Source: Sphingopyxis macrogoltabida
GTDB taxonomy: Bacteria > Pseudomonadota > Alphaproteobacteria > Sphingomonadales > Sphingomonadaceae
Direction: 5' to 3'
Assembly (NCBI RefSeq): GCF_001307295.1
Contig: NZ_CP012700.1
Span: 1,615,001-1,679,000 of the forward strand
Length of the DNA stretch: 64,000 nt
Position numbers and translations under genes: made by a program. Position 1 is the stretch's first letter. Each line of letters opens with the position of its first letter. Shown here one piece after another: positions 16,343 through 25,181 of the stretch. The notes below the pieces were generated by a model, which saw only the letters and a list, made by a program, of their open reading frames with translations, searched no databases and had not been told where the DNA came from.

Positions 16343-16936
16343 ATGGGCGAGGCAATCGAACGGGCAACGGCAGCGCAGCTTGACGGTGTCGAGGTGACGC
16401 TGGCGCTCGCTTTCCAGACCGATCCTGCGCTGTCGTGGATCCTGCCTGATCCCGAGCATCGTGCACGCGCGCTTCGCGGGCTTTTCCATGTGCTTGTTCC
16501 CGCCGACTTTCGTGCGGGCACCGTGCTCCGTTCGGCGGGCGACGAAGCCGCGGCGCTATGGCGTGCGCCCGGGCAGGCGCATGGCGGGATGATCGAGTTT
16601 TTGCGCACCGTCATCCCGCTTGTCGCGACCTTTGGCTCCGCGCTGCCGCGCGGCCTGAAAGTGCAGGGCGGCATCGACGCCCACCGCCCGACGGGACGTT
16701 TCTGGTATCTTCACTATGTCGGCGTGCGCCCCGAGCATCAGGGCAAGGGCCATGGCGGGCGGATCATCCGTGCGCAGACGGCAGCGGCGGATCGTGAGCG
16801 ACTGTCTTGCTGGCTCGAAACTGCGACGGCAGAAAATGTGCCGCTGTATGAGCGGCTGGGCTTTGTTACGCAGGTCGAATGGGACGTACCGGGCGGCGGA
16901 CCGCATTTCTGGGGAATGATGCGGTCGGCAACCTAA
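16343..16936 (+). CDS. GNAT family N-acetyltransferase
   Basis: A 197-residue acetyltransferase. The acetyl-CoA motif A is LHYVGVRPEHQGKGHGGRII near residue 125, and the motif B region is LETATAENVPLYERLGFV near 165. This is the typical layout of the RimI-like/YncA-like GNAT fold with a longer N-terminal half. The substrate (amine or protein N-terminus) is not predictable. GGGGGAG lies close to the start. Its stop TAA shares bases with the stop of the convergent nitroreductase gene. Confidence 0.87.
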   Translation: MGEAIERATAAQLDGVEVTLALAFQTDPALSWILPDPEHRARALRGLFHVLVPADFRAGTVLRSAGDEAAALWRAPGQAHGGMIEFLRTVIPLVATFGSALPRGLKVQGGIDAHRPTGRFWYLHYVGVRPEHQGKGHGGRIIRAQTAAADRERLSCWLETATAENVPLYERLGFVTQVEWDVPGGGPHFWGMMRSAT

Positions 16937-17622
16937 TCGTCGAAGCCGACGAACCGGACTGCCTCGTCGACGCGCTTGCGGTTCGATACGACGGCGTTCG
17001 CCGGGAAATCCTCCGCAGGCCAGCCCATCGCGACGCAGATCATGATGACCTGATCGTCGGCGATGCCGGCATGTTCGCGCACGACCGGGCTTTGCATGAT
17101 GCCTTGGCTGTTGATGACGCAGCCGAGCCCGCGCGACCAGGCGGCGTTGACGAGCGCGTTGGTCACCGCGCCGCAATCGAACGGCGCGATGTCGCTGCCC
17201 AGCAGCACACGGTCGTAGGTGACGACGATGCTGACCGGCGCGTCGAACTGGCGAAAGCCGCGCAAGACCCAGTCCTGCCGCGCATCCTTGTCTTCGCGCG
17301 CGATACCCATCGCACCGAACAATTGCTTGGCGATCTCGATCTGGCGGGCGCGGTGGTCGTCGGCGATGCCGTCGAAGCGGCGAAATTCGCGGCTGTCGGG
17401 GATGCCGGCCAGAATGCCGTCGGTGTTGCCCTTGCGGATCGCGTCGAGCGGAGCGCCGGTGACGACCGCGAAATTCCAGCACTGATTGTTGAACGAGGAG
17501 GGCGCGCGCATCGCGACCTCGATCACCTCGGCGATGAGCGCTTTCGGAACCGGTTTGTCGAGGAAGCCGCGGATCGAGCGGCGTCCCTTTACGACCTCGT
17601 CAAAGCCCGGCGTGTCGGTCAC
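16933..17622 (-). CDS. Nitroreductase family flavoprotein, coupled to hemA
   Basis: A 229-residue FMN-dependent oxidoreductase. It begins [26 protein letters not shown] with the FMN-phosphate contacts RRSIR, continues with [16 protein letters not shown], and has [11 protein letters not shown] and [13 protein letters not shown] near the end, as is usual in the nitroreductase fold. The start is a GTG whose GTGA overlaps the hemA stop, so it is translated with hemA. The long open frame continuing to 18198 runs through hemA in another register and is not real. The substrate is unknown. The coupling to hemA suggests a shared need, but not a proven tetrapyrrole role. Confidence 0.87.
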   Translation of the reverse strand: MTDTPGFDEVVKGRRSIRGFLDKPVPKALIAEVIEVAMRAPSSFNNQCWNFAVVTGAPLDAIRKGNTDGILAGIPDSREFRRFDGIADDHRARQIEIAKQLFGAMGIAREDKDARQDWVLRGFRQFDAPVSIVVTYDRVLLGSDIAPFDCGAVTNALVNAAWSRGLGCVINSQGIMQSPVVREHAGIADDQVIMICVAMGWPAEDFPANAVVSNRKRVDEAVRFVGFDD

Positions 17623-18833
17623 GCCGCCTTGCGCAGTTCCAGCCGGTCCCAGATTTCGACGAGCGCTTGCGTCAGTCCGCGCATCATCGCCTCGTCGTGC
17701 GCCGGGCCGGGCGTGAAGCGCAGGCGTTCGGTGCCGCGCGGCACGGTCGGGAAATTGATCGGCTGCACATAGACGCCATATTCGGCGAGCAGGATGTCGC
17801 TGATCTTCTTCGCGCGCACCGGATCGCCGACCATCAGCGGCACGATATGCGTCGTCGAATCCATCACCGGCAGGCCGGCGTCGCGGAAGCATTGCTTGAG
17901 GTAAGCGGCGGCTTCCTGCTGCGCCTCGCGCTCGACGCTCGATGCCTTGAGATGGCGGACGCTGGCGAGCACGCCTGCGACGAGCACCGGCGACAGGCTG
18001 GTCGTGAAAATGAAGCCCGGCGCATAGGAGCGGATGACGTCGATGATATTTTTGTCGGCGGCGATATAGCCGCCCATCACGCCGAATGCCTTGCCCAGCG
18101 TGCCTTCGATGATCGTGACGCGGTGCGCCGCCTCGTCGCGGTCGGTGATGCCGCCGCCGCGCGGGCCGTACATGCCGACGGCATGGACTTCGTCGCAATA
18201 GGTCAGCGCGTTATATTTTTCGGCAAGGTCGCAGATCGCGTGGATCGGGGCGACATCGCCGTCCATCGAATAGACGCTTTCGAATGCGATCAGCTTCGCG
18301 GCTTCCGGATCGTCCTGCGCCATCAATTCTTCGAGATGGGCAAGGTCGTTGTGGCGCCACACGCGCTTTTCGCAGCCAGAGTTGCGAATGCCCGCGATCA
18401 TCGAGGCGTGGTTGAGCTCGTCCGAATAAATGATGCAGTTCGGCAGCAGCTTGCCGAGCGTGCCGAGCGTTGCTTCGTTCGAGATATAGCCCGAGGTGAA
18501 GAGCAGCGCGCCTTCCTTGCCGTGCAAATCGGCGAGTTCAGCCTCGAGATCGATATGATAATGGGTGTTGCCGCCGATGTTGCGGGTGCCGCCCGAACCG
18601 GCGCCGACATCGTGCAGCGCCTCTTCCATCGCGGCGACGACCTTCGGGTGCTGGCCCATCGCGAGATAGTCGTTCGAGCACCAGACGGTGATCGGCTTCG
18701 GACCGTTGTGGCCGGCAAAACAGCGGGCGTTCGGAAAGGCGCCCTTGTTGCGCAGGATGTCGATGAAGACGCGGTAGCGCCCCTCTTCGTGCAGTCGGTC
18801 GATCGCCCGGGCGAAAATATCGTTATAGTTCAC
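17619..18833 (-). CDS. hemA: 5-aminolevulinate synthase
   Basis: A 404-residue PLP enzyme of the alpha-oxoamine synthase family. It condenses glycine and succinyl-CoA to 5-aminolevulinate, the first step of the C4 (Shemin) tetrapyrrole pathway of alphaproteobacteria. Visible are [28 protein letters not shown] near 80, [13 protein letters not shown] near 211, the PLP lysine Lys248 in [14 protein letters not shown] and FTTSLSP. Length is normal for the family. The start codon is GTG at 18833, since no ATG fits the conserved N-terminus [12 protein letters not shown]. The nitroreductase overlaps its stop. It also links to the propionate locus, which yields succinyl-CoA, its substrate. Confidence 0.95.
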   Translation of the reverse strand: MNYNDIFARAIDRLHEEGRYRVFIDILRNKGAFPNARCFAGHNGPKPITVWCSNDYLAMGQHPKVVAAMEEALHDVGAGSGGTRNIGGNTHYHIDLEAELADLHGKEGALLFTSGYISNEATLGTLGKLLPNCIIYSDELNHASMIAGIRNSGCEKRVWRHNDLAHLEELMAQDDPEAAKLIAFESVYSMDGDVAPIHAICDLAEKYNALTYCDEVHAVGMYGPRGGGITDRDEAAHRVTIIEGTLGKAFGVMGGYIAADKNIIDVIRSYAPGFIFTTSLSPVLVAGVLASVRHLKASSVEREAQQEAAAYLKQCFRDAGLPVMDSTTHIVPLMVGDPVRAKKISDILLAEYGVYVQPINFPTVPRGTERLRFTPGPAHDEAMMRGLTQALVEIWDRLELRKAA

Positions 18834-19033
18834 TACAGCCCCGCTTGTCAGCTGGTTGCCGTCCCCCGCCGACGGCTATTAACAGGCGGGCCAATAACGT
18901 CGAATCAGGCGGAAATCCAGTGCGAACGATTCGCAATTCACCCGATCGATCAGAGTGATCGGGCGCACCGCGGGTCCGCCGCGATACGGCTATGGCCGGG
19001 ACTGAAGAAGGCGTGTCGAAGGAGGTCGCGGAT

Positions 19034-19558
19034 ATGCGGATAGTGAAGGTCTTGATCCTGTCGGTGGCGGTGTCGGCAAGCGGGGCTTCGGCGTCGAAGC
19101 CCGCGAAGCCGCCGTTCGAGGGGCTGTGGATGAGCTGCGAAAGCTGGCAGGGTTCCTCGATCTGCGCCTACAAGGCACTTGCGCAGCAGGGGACGCGTGT
19201 CTGCGGAGTGCAGAGCGACTTTGCGACCAACCGCTATTACGTCCAGCGCTTCGTCGGCACCGCGCGGGGCAATGTGGTCGAGATCGATCGCATCTGCGGC
19301 GATCCCGGCTCGGAAACCGACACCTATTGTGCAGGACAGGCGCCCGCCGAAGCTGCCAAGGTCGGCTGGGGTGCATCGGACAGGCAATTGTCGCTGTGCG
19401 AGGGGCGTCTGCAAGCCGGAAAAAAGGGTGAAGCGGCGCATTGCACGCCTGCAGCGGCGCGCGCCGCGATGCCCAAAACCTCGGGTCGCGATGGCGAAGG
19501 GCCGGAGGCCGAGGACCGCGCCTGGATGGCGTCCTGCGCGCAGGGCGACGACGGCTAG
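19034..19558 (+). CDS. Exported cysteine-rich hypothetical protein
   Basis: A 174-residue protein with the signal peptide MRIVKVLILSVAVSASGASA. The mature part has eight cysteines (in MSCES, SSICAY, RVCG, RICG, TYCAG, SLCEG, AHCTP and ASCAQ), an even number that could make four disulfides in the periplasm. FEGLWMSCESWQGSSICAYK starts the mature region. No family is recognised. The start at 19034 has AGGAGG eight bases upstream; the open frame extends to 18992 without such a signal. Its stop overlaps the convergent murI gene by 4 bases. Confidence 0.75.
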   Translation: MRIVKVLILSVAVSASGASASKPAKPPFEGLWMSCESWQGSSICAYKALAQQGTRVCGVQSDFATNRYYVQRFVGTARGNVVEIDRICGDPGSETDTYCAGQAPAEAAKVGWGASDRQLSLCEGRLQAGKKGEAAHCTPAAARAAMPKTSGRDGEGPEAEDRAWMASCAQGDDG

Positions 19559-20361
19559 ATCGTCTCGATCCTGCCGATGCCATAGGGCGCCAGCACGGCC
19601 AATGGCGGCGGCGGCCGGTCGTCGCTGCGCGTGAAGACGGCGAGGCCCGGCGTTACCGTCGCCGGCCAGTCCTGCCCTTCGGTCAGATAGGCGATCCGGC
19701 GCGCGATACCGGCGGCGCCGTCGATCAGCCGGACGCCGGGGCCGGCGGCTGCCTGCAGCTCCTTTTCGAGCAACGGGAAATGGGTACAGGCAAGCACGAT
19801 CACGTCCATCGCGTCGCCGCCCGGCTGGTCGCGCAGTCCCGCGATCGCGCGGGCGATAGTGGCGGGGTCGACCGGATTGCCGCGCAATTTTGCCTCGGCG
19901 CCGGTGACGAGCCCGGGACTGCCATGGCGCAGCACCGTTTTTCCGCCCGCAAATTTCGCGCTCAGATCGTCGACATAGGGCTGGCGGACGGTCGCTTCGG
20001 TGCCGAGCACGCCGATGACGCCGCTTTGCGTCAGTTCGGCGGCGGGCTTGATCGCGGGCACGGTGCCGACGATCGGCAGGTCGAGCGCGGCGCGCACGTG
20101 AGCAAGCGCGATCGTCGACGCGGTGTTGCACGCGATCACCGCGAGCCGCGGCTGGTAGCGTTCGACAAGCCGGCCGAGCAGCGCGGGTACGCGCGCCGCC
20201 AGTTCGGCCTCGCTTTTCTGGCCATAGGGAAGCCCGGCATAGTCGGCGGCGTAGACGATCGGCGCGGTCGGCAGCAGCGCACGCGTCGGCCCCAGCACGG
20301 TTAGCCCGCCGAGGCCGCTGTCGAAGAAGAGGATGGGCGCGTCGCGGGACGGGGATGACAT
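19555..20361 (-). CDS. murI: Glutamate racemase
   Basis: A 268-residue cofactor-independent racemase that makes D-glutamate for peptidoglycan. It begins ILFFDSGLGGLTVL (the catalytic Asp/Ser motif) and has ADYAGLPYGQKSE, the first catalytic cysteine in VIACNTASTIA, GVLGTEATVRQ, and the second cysteine in VLACTHFPLLE. I place the start at MSSPSRDAP (20361) because it precedes the conserved domain at the usual distance. The frame stays open to 20418, and neither start has a good Shine-Dalgarno, so the start is uncertain. Confidence 0.92.
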   Translation of the reverse strand: MSSPSRDAPILFFDSGLGGLTVLGPTRALLPTAPIVYAADYAGLPYGQKSEAELAARVPALLGRLVERYQPRLAVIACNTASTIALAHVRAALDLPIVGTVPAIKPAAELTQSGVIGVLGTEATVRQPYVDDLSAKFAGGKTVLRHGSPGLVTGAEAKLRGNPVDPATIARAIAGLRDQPGGDAMDVIVLACTHFPLLEKELQAAAGPGVRLIDGAAGIARRIAYLTEGQDWPATVTPGLAVFTRSDDRPPPPLAVLAPYGIGRIETI

Positions 20362-20497
20362 GGGCAGGGGCGTAGCAGGTGGCCGGGCTGTGCTCAATCC
20401 GCTGGCGAGTTTGTCCATTATGGAAAATGACGCACTCGAACCCGTTGATTGAACCGCTCAACATCGCCACAGTGGCGCCGATGGAGCGGGGAGTGTC

Positions 20498-21106
20498 ATG
20501 ACGATATTTTTGCTGATCGCGCTTGGCTATTTGCTCGGTTCGATCCCCTTTGGCGTCATCCTGACCCGGCTGTTCGGCGCGGGCGACCTCAGACAGATCG
20601 GATCGGGCAATATCGGCGCGACCAATGTGCTGCGGACCGGGCGCAAGGGGCTGGCGGCGGCGACGCTGATCCTCGATGGCGCCAAGGGCGCGGTCGCGGT
20701 GCTGCTGGCGCGGCATTTCGTGCCCGAGCTGGCCGAACCGGGCGCGATGCTCGCCGGGGCGGCGGCGATGATCGGCCATTGCTATCCGGTGTGGCTGAAG
20801 TTTCGCGGCGGCAAGGGGGTCGCGACCTTGCTCGGCCTGTCCTTTGCGCTCGGCTGGCCGATCGGGCTGGTCTTTGCCGCCGTCTGGCTCGGCACCGTGC
20901 TGCTGCTTCGTATCTCGTCGCTCGGCGGCATGGTGGGCGCGGTGTCGGCACCCGTCGCGGCGCTGGCGTTCGGCTATCCCGCCTATGCCCTCGGTCTCGC
21001 CGGTCTCGCGGTGATCGTGTTGTGGCGGCATCGCGAAAATATTGTCCGGCTGCGCGCGGGGACCGAGCCGCGGGTCGGGTCGAAGAAGCAGGACAACGCC
21101 GCGTGA
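20498..21106 (+). CDS. plsY: Glycerol-3-phosphate acyltransferase (acyl-phosphate dependent)
   Basis: A 202-residue integral membrane enzyme that acylates glycerol-3-phosphate from acyl-phosphate, the first step of phospholipid synthesis. PlsY blocks are present in order: YLLGSIPFGVILTRLFGAGDLRQIGSGNIGATNVLRTG-type region at residues 9-47, then LILDGAKGAVAVL, GHCYPVWLKFRGGKGVATLLG near 90, and a final VIVLWRHRENI-RL helix edge. GGGGAG precedes the ATG. Its stop overlaps the dprA start (GTGA), the common alphaproteobacterial plsY-dprA arrangement. Confidence 0.95.
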   Translation: MTIFLLIALGYLLGSIPFGVILTRLFGAGDLRQIGSGNIGATNVLRTGRKGLAAATLILDGAKGAVAVLLARHFVPELAEPGAMLAGAAAMIGHCYPVWLKFRGGKGVATLLGLSFALGWPIGLVFAAVWLGTVLLLRISSLGGMVGAVSAPVAALAFGYPAYALGLAGLAVIVLWRHRENIVRLRAGTEPRVGSKKQDNAA

Positions 21107-22203
21107 CGCCAGCCGAACGGCTGGCGCGGCTGCGGTTGATCCGCACGCCGCATGTCGGACCGGTAAGCTGGCACCAGCTCATGCAGCGTTTCGGTTCGGG
21201 CGAGGCGGCGCTCGATGCGCTTCCCGATCTCGCGCTGCGGGGTGGTGCGGGGAGGCCCCGTATCGCGCCCGCCGACGCCGTGCTGCGTGAAATCGATCGG
21301 GTCGCGGCGCTTGGCGCGCGTCATATCTTCAGTGACGAAGACGATTATTCGCCGTTGCTGTGCGAGGTCGAGGGCGCGCCGCCGGTCGTCATCGTGCGCG
21401 GCGATGCCGCGATGCTGCGCCGCCCTTGTGTCGCGATCGTCGGCGCGCGCAATGCCTCGGCAGCGGCGTGCCGCTTCGCGCGTCAGCTTGCGGCAGATCT
21501 CGCTGCGCGGGATGTCACGGTCGTCAGCGGCCTTGCGCGCGGGGTCGACACTGCGGCGCATATCGGCGCTCTCGGCGGATCGACGGCGGGCGTCATCGCC
21601 AGCGGGATCGACATCGCTTTCCCGCCCGAGAATGCCGCGTTGCAGGAAAAGATCGCGAGCGATCAGCTGCTCGTCGCCGAACAGCCGCCGGGGACCGAAC
21701 CGCTCGCGCGCCATTTCCCGTCGCGCAACCGGATCATCGCCGGCATGGCGCATGGCACGGTGGTGATCGAAGCGGCGCCCCGTTCGGGATCGCTGATCAC
21801 CGCGCGCCGCGCCGGCGATTACGGGCGCGAGGTGATGGCGGTGCCGGGTTCGCCGCTCGACCCCCGCGCGCAGGGTTGCAACCTGCTGATCCGCGAAGGC
21901 GCGACGCTGATCCAGAATGTCGACGACGTGATCGAGGCGGTCGGGCCGATCGATACGCGCATGGTCCGCGAACCGGTCCGGCCTTTTGCCCTAGCCGCCG
22001 GCGCCCTTTCGGCTGCCGCGATCGACGCGGGCGAGGGCGACCGGCGCGATGTTGCCGCGCTGCTCGGACCGACGCCCGTTGCGATCGACGAGTTGGTCCG
22101 GCAATCGGGTCAGGCCGCGACAACGGTCCAGCTCGTTCTCCTCGAGCTCGAGCTGGCCGGTCGGATTGAGCGGCATGCGGGCGCGCGGGTTTCGCTGGTG
22201 TGA
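21103..22203 (+). CDS. dprA: DNA-processing protein DprA
   Basis: A 366-residue protein with a short N-terminal helix-hairpin/SAM-like part, a central Rossmann-like domain and a C-terminal winged-helix-like part. The central domain has VAIVGARNASAAACRFA, VVSGLARGVDTAAHIGAL, ASGIDIAFPPEN, HFPSRNRIIAGMA and SGSLITARRAGDYGREVMAVPG. The C-terminal part reads DVAALLGPTPVAIDELVRQSG. It loads RecA on incoming single-stranded DNA in natural transformation. The start GTG overlaps the plsY stop. The usual next gene, topA, is displaced here by two exported proteins. Confidence 0.94.
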   Translation: MTPAERLARLRLIRTPHVGPVSWHQLMQRFGSGEAALDALPDLALRGGAGRPRIAPADAVLREIDRVAALGARHIFSDEDDYSPLLCEVEGAPPVVIVRGDAAMLRRPCVAIVGARNASAAACRFARQLAADLAARDVTVVSGLARGVDTAAHIGALGGSTAGVIASGIDIAFPPENAALQEKIASDQLLVAEQPPGTEPLARHFPSRNRIIAGMAHGTVVIEAAPRSGSLITARRAGDYGREVMAVPGSPLDPRAQGCNLLIREGATLIQNVDDVIEAVGPIDTRMVREPVRPFALAAGALSAAAIDAGEGDRRDVAALLGPTPVAIDELVRQSGQAATTVQLVLLELELAGRIERHAGARVSLV

Positions 22204-22314
22204 CGGCCGGCACAGCGTCCTAACCCTCGGCAATATAACGATTCGTCCCGGTTCAGCCACGGTTCAGCGACCGAGCGACAGGCTCATGATATTGTATCAC
22301 ATGAGGGGAGATTG

Positions 22315-23934
22315 ATGATGCGTAGCCGATATCTGACCGGCGTCACGATGTTGGCCGTTCTTGCGTCTGCGCCCGCACCCCTGCCGGTTGCCGTCGCCCA
22401 AGCGCAGCCCGCGGCCAGTCAGCAGGGCTTTTGCCGTACCGCCGATCCCTTGCCGCGTCTCGACCCCGAAGCCCGGCCGCAGCAGCAATCGAACGCGGGT
22501 TACAAAACCAAAGGCGGCCGCGTTTCGCGTGACGAGGCAATGCCGATGGCGTCGCCACCCCCGCCGCCTCCGCCGCCGCCACCTCCGCCGCCGCCGTCCC
22601 CGGTTTATGCACCCGAGGCGCGCTCGGACGAAAGTGCCGAGGCGGTCGTGGTTACCGGGTCGAGCGCCGAGCGCGGCGCGGCTGACATGTCGGCGCCGGT
22701 CGAAAGCCCGCCGCCTCCCGCCGCGCCTTCCGCGGGTTCGTCGAGCGATTATGCCCGGACCAGCCCGACGATATTGCCGCCATACCCACCGCGGCCACGC
22801 CCGCAACCGCAGCCGCAATCGGGCATATTGACCGCGGGCGAGCATGACGACCTGCTCAACCCCGAACTTTATGCCGCCTATGTGAACCGGACTAGCCTTG
22901 GACAGGAAATTCGCGTGCTGCCCCGCGTCGACACGATGCGTGTCGTCACGGTGAAGGTGAACGACCGCAGCGGCCAGCCGATCCCCTTCGCCGACGTCGT
23001 CGTGACCTGTTCGGACGGCAACAGCATCACCATGGCGACGCAGGCCGACGGCAGCGCGGTCTTTTTCCCCGGCCTCGACCGGCTGAGCGAACGGATCACG
23101 GTCACCGCACGCAAGGCCGGCCGGACCATTGCCGACGCGCGGCCGGTGCTCGTCGCCGACGCGCCAGGTGGCCAGACCGTCGGGCTGACCGCGAATCAGG
23201 CGGCGGCCAAGGTCAGCAAGCTCGACCTGATGCTCGTCGTCGACACCACGGGGAGCATGGGCGACGAAATCAGTTACCTGCAGGCCGAATTGCGCTCGAT
23301 CATCGGCGCCATCACCGCGAAGCACCGCGATCTCGACATCCGGATCGGCTTTGTCTTCTATCGCGATCTCGGCGACGAATATGTCACGCGGACGATCGCC
23401 TTCGACAGCGACATCGGCCGCGTGCAGGGACAGCTTGCGCAGCAATATGCGAGCGGCGGGGGCGATTATCCCGAAGCGATGGATCAGGCACTGATCCGCG
23501 CGGTCGGCCAGTCGTGGCGTCCTGATGCGGTGAAGTCGCTGCTGCTCGTCGCCGATGCGCCGCCGCACGACGACAAGTTCGGCCGGACATGGGCGGCGGC
23601 CGAGGCGGCGCGTGCCAGGCGCATCCATATCACCCCGGTGGCCGCCTCCGGCGTTGCCGACAAGGCCGAATATGCGATGCGCGCGATGGCGGCAGCCACG
23701 CAGTCGCGGTACCTGTTCCTGACCGACGACAGCGGCGTCGGCAACCCGCACGCGCCGCCGGCGATCGACTGTTACCTCGTCACCCGGCTCGACGCGCTCG
23801 TCCGGCGGGTGATCGACAGCCAGATCAGCGGCCGCCGGATCGAGCCCGCCGATCAGGAAATCATCCGCAGCGTCGGCAATTACGATGCCGGCAAATGCAT
23901 CCTGCCCGCCGATTTCAAATGGCAGAACCAGTAG
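22315..23934 (+). CDS. Exported VWA-domain protein with poly-proline linker
   Basis: A 539-residue protein with a signal peptide (about residues 1-30). A low-complexity region contains a run of 14 prolines (near 83-97), and the short motif EAVVVTGSS near 112 recalls the 'VVTGS' box of sphingomonad TonB receptors. A second Pro-rich stretch is followed by a beta-sandwich-like region (VTVKVNDRSGQPIPFADVVVTC) and then a von Willebrand A domain from about 303. The metal site reads DTTGSMGDE (Asp310-Ser314), a DxTxS variant of the MIDAS motif. Later pieces are GFVFYRDLGDEYVTR, GGGDYPEAMDQALIRA and LLVADAPPHDD. The start follows AGGGGAG; ATG 22315 and 22318 are both possible. Ligand and role are unknown. 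Confidence 0.82.
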   Translation: MMRSRYLTGVTMLAVLASAPAPLPVAVAQAQPAASQQGFCRTADPLPRLDPEARPQQQSNAGYKTKGGRVSRDEAMPMASPPPPPPPPPPPPPPSPVYAPEARSDESAEAVVVTGSSAERGAADMSAPVESPPPPAAPSAGSSSDYARTSPTILPPYPPRPRPQPQPQSGILTAGEHDDLLNPELYAAYVNRTSLGQEIRVLPRVDTMRVVTVKVNDRSGQPIPFADVVVTCSDGNSITMATQADGSAVFFPGLDRLSERITVTARKAGRTIADARPVLVADAPGGQTVGLTANQAAAKVSKLDLMLVVDTTGSMGDEISYLQAELRSIIGAITAKHRDLDIRIGFVFYRDLGDEYVTRTIAFDSDIGRVQGQLAQQYASGGGDYPEAMDQALIRAVGQSWRPDAVKSLLLVADAPPHDDKFGRTWAAAEAARARRIHITPVAASGVADKAEYAMRAMAAATQSRYLFLTDDSGVGNPHAPPAIDCYLVTRLDALVRRVIDSQISGRRIEPADQEIIRSVGNYDAGKCILPADFKWQNQ

Positions 23935-23945
23935 CTTATTGACTT

Positions 23946-23972
23946 GCCCCCGCATCTGAACGATGCGGGGGC
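23946..23972. terminator. GC-rich hairpin between two exported-protein genes
   Basis: GCCCCCGCAT pairs with ATGCGGGGGC around a 7-base loop. It lies 11 bases after the VWA gene stop. No T-tract follows on either strand, so it may be a transcript-end or processing hairpin rather than a classical terminator. Confidence 0.45.
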
Positions 23973-24041
23973 CGTGGGTCGCTTCGGGGAACCCTTGCCG
24001 CCGGTTTGATTCCGGCCGCGGGGGACGGAGGACCAGAATCC

Positions 24042-25034
24042 ATGAAAAAGCTGCTGTCGGCTGCCGCCGCGCTGGCGTTGCTCGCCCAGCCCATCCACGT
24101 CGCCGCAGAACAGGTGGAGCCCGTCAAGATATCGGGCCCCGCGAACGCGAAGGGGGTGACCAACGTCACCGTCGGCGCCTTCAACGTCGGCTTTATCTTC
24201 GAATCGATCGACCGCACTGCGGCATCGGGCGGTCTGATGGGCGCGTTCGGGGGCACGACCAAGGCGAAGAGCGAACTCGTTGGCGTGACGCCCGAAATGA
24301 TGCAGGCGATCACCGATGCGGCCTATGCGGACTTCGTCGCCCAGTTGACCGCGGGCGGCTACACCGTCCAGCCCGCCGCCGACCTGTTCGGCCACACGGC
24401 GCTCGCCAAGACCAAGTCGCAGGAAGTCCCGCTCGACATTAACATCGCGCTCGAAAAGGGCAGCAAGGGCAAGGCGACCTATTTCAAACCGTCGGCGCTG
24501 CCGTCGCTGCTGATGATCCCGGGCGACTTCATGGGATCGGGCATGAGCAGCATGGGGATCAACATGTCGGCCGGGCAGGCGAACATGGCGCTGAACAATT
24601 ATGCCCGCGAAACCGGGGTCGGGGTGATCGACGTCGTCTATCTCATCGACTTTTCCCAGCAAAAGCGTCCCGGCGCGTTCAGCTTCGGCGGCCTCCAGGT
24701 CAACAGCGCGCTGTCGGTCAGCGCCGACTATTCGCGCATGACGCTGATCGCGCCGAGCGGCAAACAGTCGGTGATCACCGTCAAGGCGCCGGTGGCGGTC
24801 GAGGGCGAGTTCGTCGAGAAGAGCGACGCGTCTAGCGGAACCGACAAGGCGCTGCAGTCGGGCGCGAACGTCGCGGGCGGGGTTGCCGCGGTGATGGGCT
24901 TCGGCGGTCTCCGCTTCGGCAAGACGCGCAAGTTCGCTTTCACCGCCAAGCCCGGCAATTATGAAGAGGGCGCGGCGAAAGCGGCGAACCTCGCCAGCGC
25001 GATGCTGCTGGGGCGGTTGGTGGCGTTGCGGTAA
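24042..25034 (+). CDS. Exported hypothetical protein between dprA/VWA and topA
   Basis: A 330-residue protein with the signal peptide MKKLLSAAAALALLAQPIHVAAEQ. The mature part holds VTVGAFNVGFIFESIDRTAASGG, a region rich in Gly/Met (DFMGSGMSSMGINMSAGQANMAL), VGVIDVVYLIDFSQQKRPGAF and VAAVMGFGGLRFGKTRKFAF. There are no cysteines or catalytic signatures. The pattern resembles unannotated periplasmic proteins common in sphingomonads, but I recognise no named family. The start at 24042 follows a GGAGG, and the longer frame from 24006 is not supported. Confidence 0.72.
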   Translation: MKKLLSAAAALALLAQPIHVAAEQVEPVKISGPANAKGVTNVTVGAFNVGFIFESIDRTAASGGLMGAFGGTTKAKSELVGVTPEMMQAITDAAYADFVAQLTAGGYTVQPAADLFGHTALAKTKSQEVPLDINIALEKGSKGKATYFKPSALPSLLMIPGDFMGSGMSSMGINMSAGQANMALNNYARETGVGVIDVVYLIDFSQQKRPGAFSFGGLQVNSALSVSADYSRMTLIAPSGKQSVITVKAPVAVEGEFVEKSDASSGTDKALQSGANVAGGVAAVMGFGGLRFGKTRKFAFTAKPGNYEEGAAKAANLASAMLLGRLVALR

Positions 25035-25044
25035 ATCCGGTATC

Positions 25045-25072
25045 CGTCGTCCCGTCACAGGCCGGGATGACG
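25045..25072. repeat. Degenerate REP-type hairpin
   Basis: CGTCGTCCCG-tcacagg-ccGGGATGACG forms an imperfect stem with the same ends as the other REP-type elements of this window. It lies just after the exported-protein stop and upstream of topA. Confidence 0.55.
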
Positions 25073-25181
25073 GAGATCGCCATGACCGAATTTGTTTCAG
25101 TTAAATCCCCTTGACGGAACATGCCGCGCCCCGCCACCCTCGCGCGTACGTACGTAAGCGTTTTCGGGGATAGAGTTTTTC

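Noticed and set aside
18950..21031. A 693-codon minus-strand frame through murI and plsY
   Set aside because: It crosses four well-supported genes in another register and is Arg/Ala/Gln low-complexity.
22555..22605. CCG-rich tandem repeat as a possible regulatory or phase-variable tract
   Set aside because: It encodes the poly-proline linker of the VWA protein with mixed CCG/CCA/CCT codons. The repeat unit is a codon, so length changes would not shift the frame.
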